Shown here in pieces: positions 12,694-14,032 of a DNA stretch of 14,032 bases. The position numbers and the translations under genes were made by a program. Where the stretch lies: assembly GCA_016126025.1 (NCBI GenBank), contig JAEFDA010000007.1, positions 1-14,032 on the forward strand, in the 5' to 3' direction. Numbering within the stretch: the stretch's first letter is position 1; every line of letters begins with the position of its first letter. Source of the stretch: Nitrososphaerota archaeon. Lineage in GTDB: Archaea; Thermoproteota; Nitrososphaeria; Nitrososphaerales; Nitrosopumilaceae. The notes beneath the pieces were generated by a model. That model saw only the letters and a list, made by a program, of their open reading frames with translations. It was not told the DNA's origin and made no database searches.

Positions 12694-14031
12694 TCATGTG
12701 TTCAGCACGTTGAGCGCGGATCCTGCCTGGAACCACTCCAGCTGCGCCTCGCCGTACGAGTGGTCCAGCAGTATGGTGTGGGATGTCCCGTCGGAGTGCT
12801 CCAGTGTGCACCTCACCGGCGCGCCCGGCCTCATCGAGCCCAAGCCCCCCAGCGATATGGCATCATCCTCCCGCACCCTATCATAGTCGGCGGGGTCCCG
12901 GAAGGTCAGCGCCAGCACGCCCTGCTTCTTGAGGTTCGTCTCGTGGATGCGCGCAAATCCCCGGGCTATCACGGCCCGGCACCCCAGATACCGTGGGGTC
13001 ATGGCCGCATGCTCCCTGCTGCTCCCCTCGCCGTAGTTGTAGTCCCCCACTATGACCCAGCCGGTGCCGTTCCGCTTGTATGCCCGGGCCACCTCTGCAA
13101 AGGGCTGTACCTGACCGGTGAGATGGTTGCGGCCCCGGCCCACCTCGCCGGTAAAGTCGTTGACGGCCCCCAGCAGCATGTTGTCGCTGAGGTTGTCCAG
13201 GTGGCCCCGGTAGGAGAGCCAGGGGCCCGCCGGCGATATGTGGTCTGTGGTGCACTTGCCCCGGGCCTTCACCATGAGCCGCAGGCCGGTCAGGTCGCGT
13301 CCGTCCCACCCGGCGAACGGGCTTATCCGCTGGAGGCGCCTGCTGTCCGGGTCTATCTGCACCGCTATGCCAGAGCCGTCGGCGGGGGGCGCCACGTACA
13401 CCCCCTCGGGGCGCCGGAACCCGTCCTCGGGCACCTCGGGCGCCGGGGAGGGGGGCTCCAACATGAACCGGGTGCCGTCGGCCGCCTCCAGCCGGTCCCG
13501 CAGCGGGTTGAACGAGAGCCTCCCGCCCAGCGCCAGCGCTATCACCAGCTCGGGGCTGCCGATAAAGTTGAGGGTGCGGCGCCGGCCGTCGTTGCGGCCC
13601 GGAAAGTTGCGGTTGAACGAGGTCACTATGCTGTTGGGCTCATCCTCCTTCAGCTCCGGCCTGCTCCACTGCCCGATGCAGGGCCCGCATGCGTTGGCCA
13701 GGACGGTGGCCCCTATGTCGGTCAGCGACCTGATCAGCCCGTCCCGCTCTATGGTGGAGCGGATCTGCTCGGAGCCGGGGGTCACCAGCAGGGGAACCTT
13801 GGCCCGGACCCCCTTGGCCTTGGCCTGCTCGGCTATGCCCGCCGCCCGGGACATGTCCTCGTACGACGAGTTGGTGCAGCTGCCCACCAGGGCCACCGAT
13901 ATGGCATCCACGTACTCCTCGGACTCGACGTCGGCGGCCAAGGCCGAGACCGGCCGGACCAGATCCGGCGTGTGCGGGCCGGCCACGTGCGGCTCCAGCT
14001 CCGAGAGGTCGATGTGTATGACCCTGTCAAA
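12694..14031 (-). CDS. acn: Aconitate hydratase, 3' part (start outside window)
   Basis: The open frame runs off the right edge of the window: upstream of the first in-window Met codon it continues as FDRVIHIDLSELEPHV, so this is the C-terminal 445 or so residues of a protein usually about 650-900 long. It has the [4Fe-4S] cysteine motifs SCTNSS and ACGPCIGQW, the domain-4 motif KCTTDHISPAG and the catalytic-serine motif GEGSSREHAA. It interconverts citrate and isocitrate through cis-aconitate in central carbon metabolism. The stop codon lies 2 bp from the 3' end of convergent tRNA-Trp, with no room for a separate terminator. Third codon positions are almost all G or C, clearly more so than in the TIR, AlbA_2 or membrane protein genes inside the element, which supports a different origin for the cargo. 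Gene symbol is generic. Confidence 0.95.
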   Translation of the reverse strand, partial: FDRVIHIDLSELEPHVAGPHTPDLVRPVSALAADVESEEYVDAISVALVGSCTNSSYEDMSRAAGIAEQAKAKGVRAKVPLLVTPGSEQIRSTIERDGLIRSLTDIGATVLANACGPCIGQWSRPELKEDEPNSIVTSFNRNFPGRNDGRRRTLNFIGSPELVIALALGGRLSFNPLRDRLEAADGTRFMLEPPSPAPEVPEDGFRRPEGVYVAPPADGSGIAVQIDPDSRRLQRISPFAGWDGRDLTGLRLMVKARGKCTTDHISPAGPWLSYRGHLDNLSDNMLLGAVNDFTGEVGRGRNHLTGQVQPFAEVARAYKRNGTGWVIVGDYNYGEGSSREHAAMTPRYLGCRAVIARGFARIHETNLKKQGVLALTFRDPADYDRVREDDAISLGGLGSMRPGAPVRCTLEHSDGTSHTILLDHSYGEAQLEWFQAGSALNVLNT

Positions 14032-14032
14032 G

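Noticed and set aside
12477..12811. Two - strand frames with GPTGIEPATYG and WGRPESNRRPTGHYSSK
   Set aside because: These are the familiar spurious translations of tRNA antisense sequence; they cover tRNA-Trp and run into the aconitase end.

Overview
The window looks archaeal and most likely comes from a G+C-rich thaumarchaeote of the Cenarchaeum/Nitrosopumilus group. That lineage is an inference. It rests on TATA-like boxes centred about 25-28 bp upstream of start codons with essentially no leader (four clear cases, two of them at ATG starts that decide between alternatives, one at a TTG), on a tRNA-Trp that folds only if two introns are removed and that lacks an encoded CCA, and on the style of the proteins.

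The main result is structural. Positions 112-12502 appear to be one 12.4-kb mobile element. It is bounded by 52-bp terminal inverted repeats (50 of 52 positions identical) and flanked exactly by a 7-bp direct repeat, gcccaaa, at 105-111 and 12503-12509. It sits a few bases upstream of the promoter of tRNA-Trp. Outside it, on the right, are tRNA-Trp (12549-12691, + strand) and the 3' part of an aconitase gene (12694-14031, - strand). On the left are about 100 bp with a hairpin that resembles a terminator. The ends are complex: each carries two ACTGTAACA...GGCGCC units and, further in, three TTTCCACTCC boxes. Two degenerate copies of the right-end structure lie inside the element (about 8394-8507 and 9262-9380), which suggests nested or stepwise growth.

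Cargo, left to right: a small single-span membrane protein (417-890, -); a DDE transposase with two N-terminal SWIM zinc fingers (1024-2379, -); an AlbA_2/Schlafen-type protein with a duplicated N-terminal domain (2522-3634, -); a 1430-residue single-polypeptide restriction-modification enzyme of the Type ISP kind (3838-8130, -); a 162-bp miniature inverted-repeat element with 18-bp termini and a 9-bp target duplication (8581-8742); a DUF3892 protein (8792-9031, +); and a - strand operon of a TIR-domain protein split in two frames (12152 to 11455) followed, with a TGATG stop/start overlap, by a secreted trypsin-like protease fused to about 93 pentapeptide repeats (11455-9386).

The cargo is therefore mostly defence-like: a restriction enzyme, a TIR protein and an AlbA_2 protein, carried with a transposase. 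The TIR reading frame breaks exactly at A-AAA-AAC in the phase required for -1 ribosomal frameshifting, and the TIR fold continues in the -1 frame. This is either programmed recoding, a mutation or a sequencing error. No integrase, CRISPR array or rRNA is seen.
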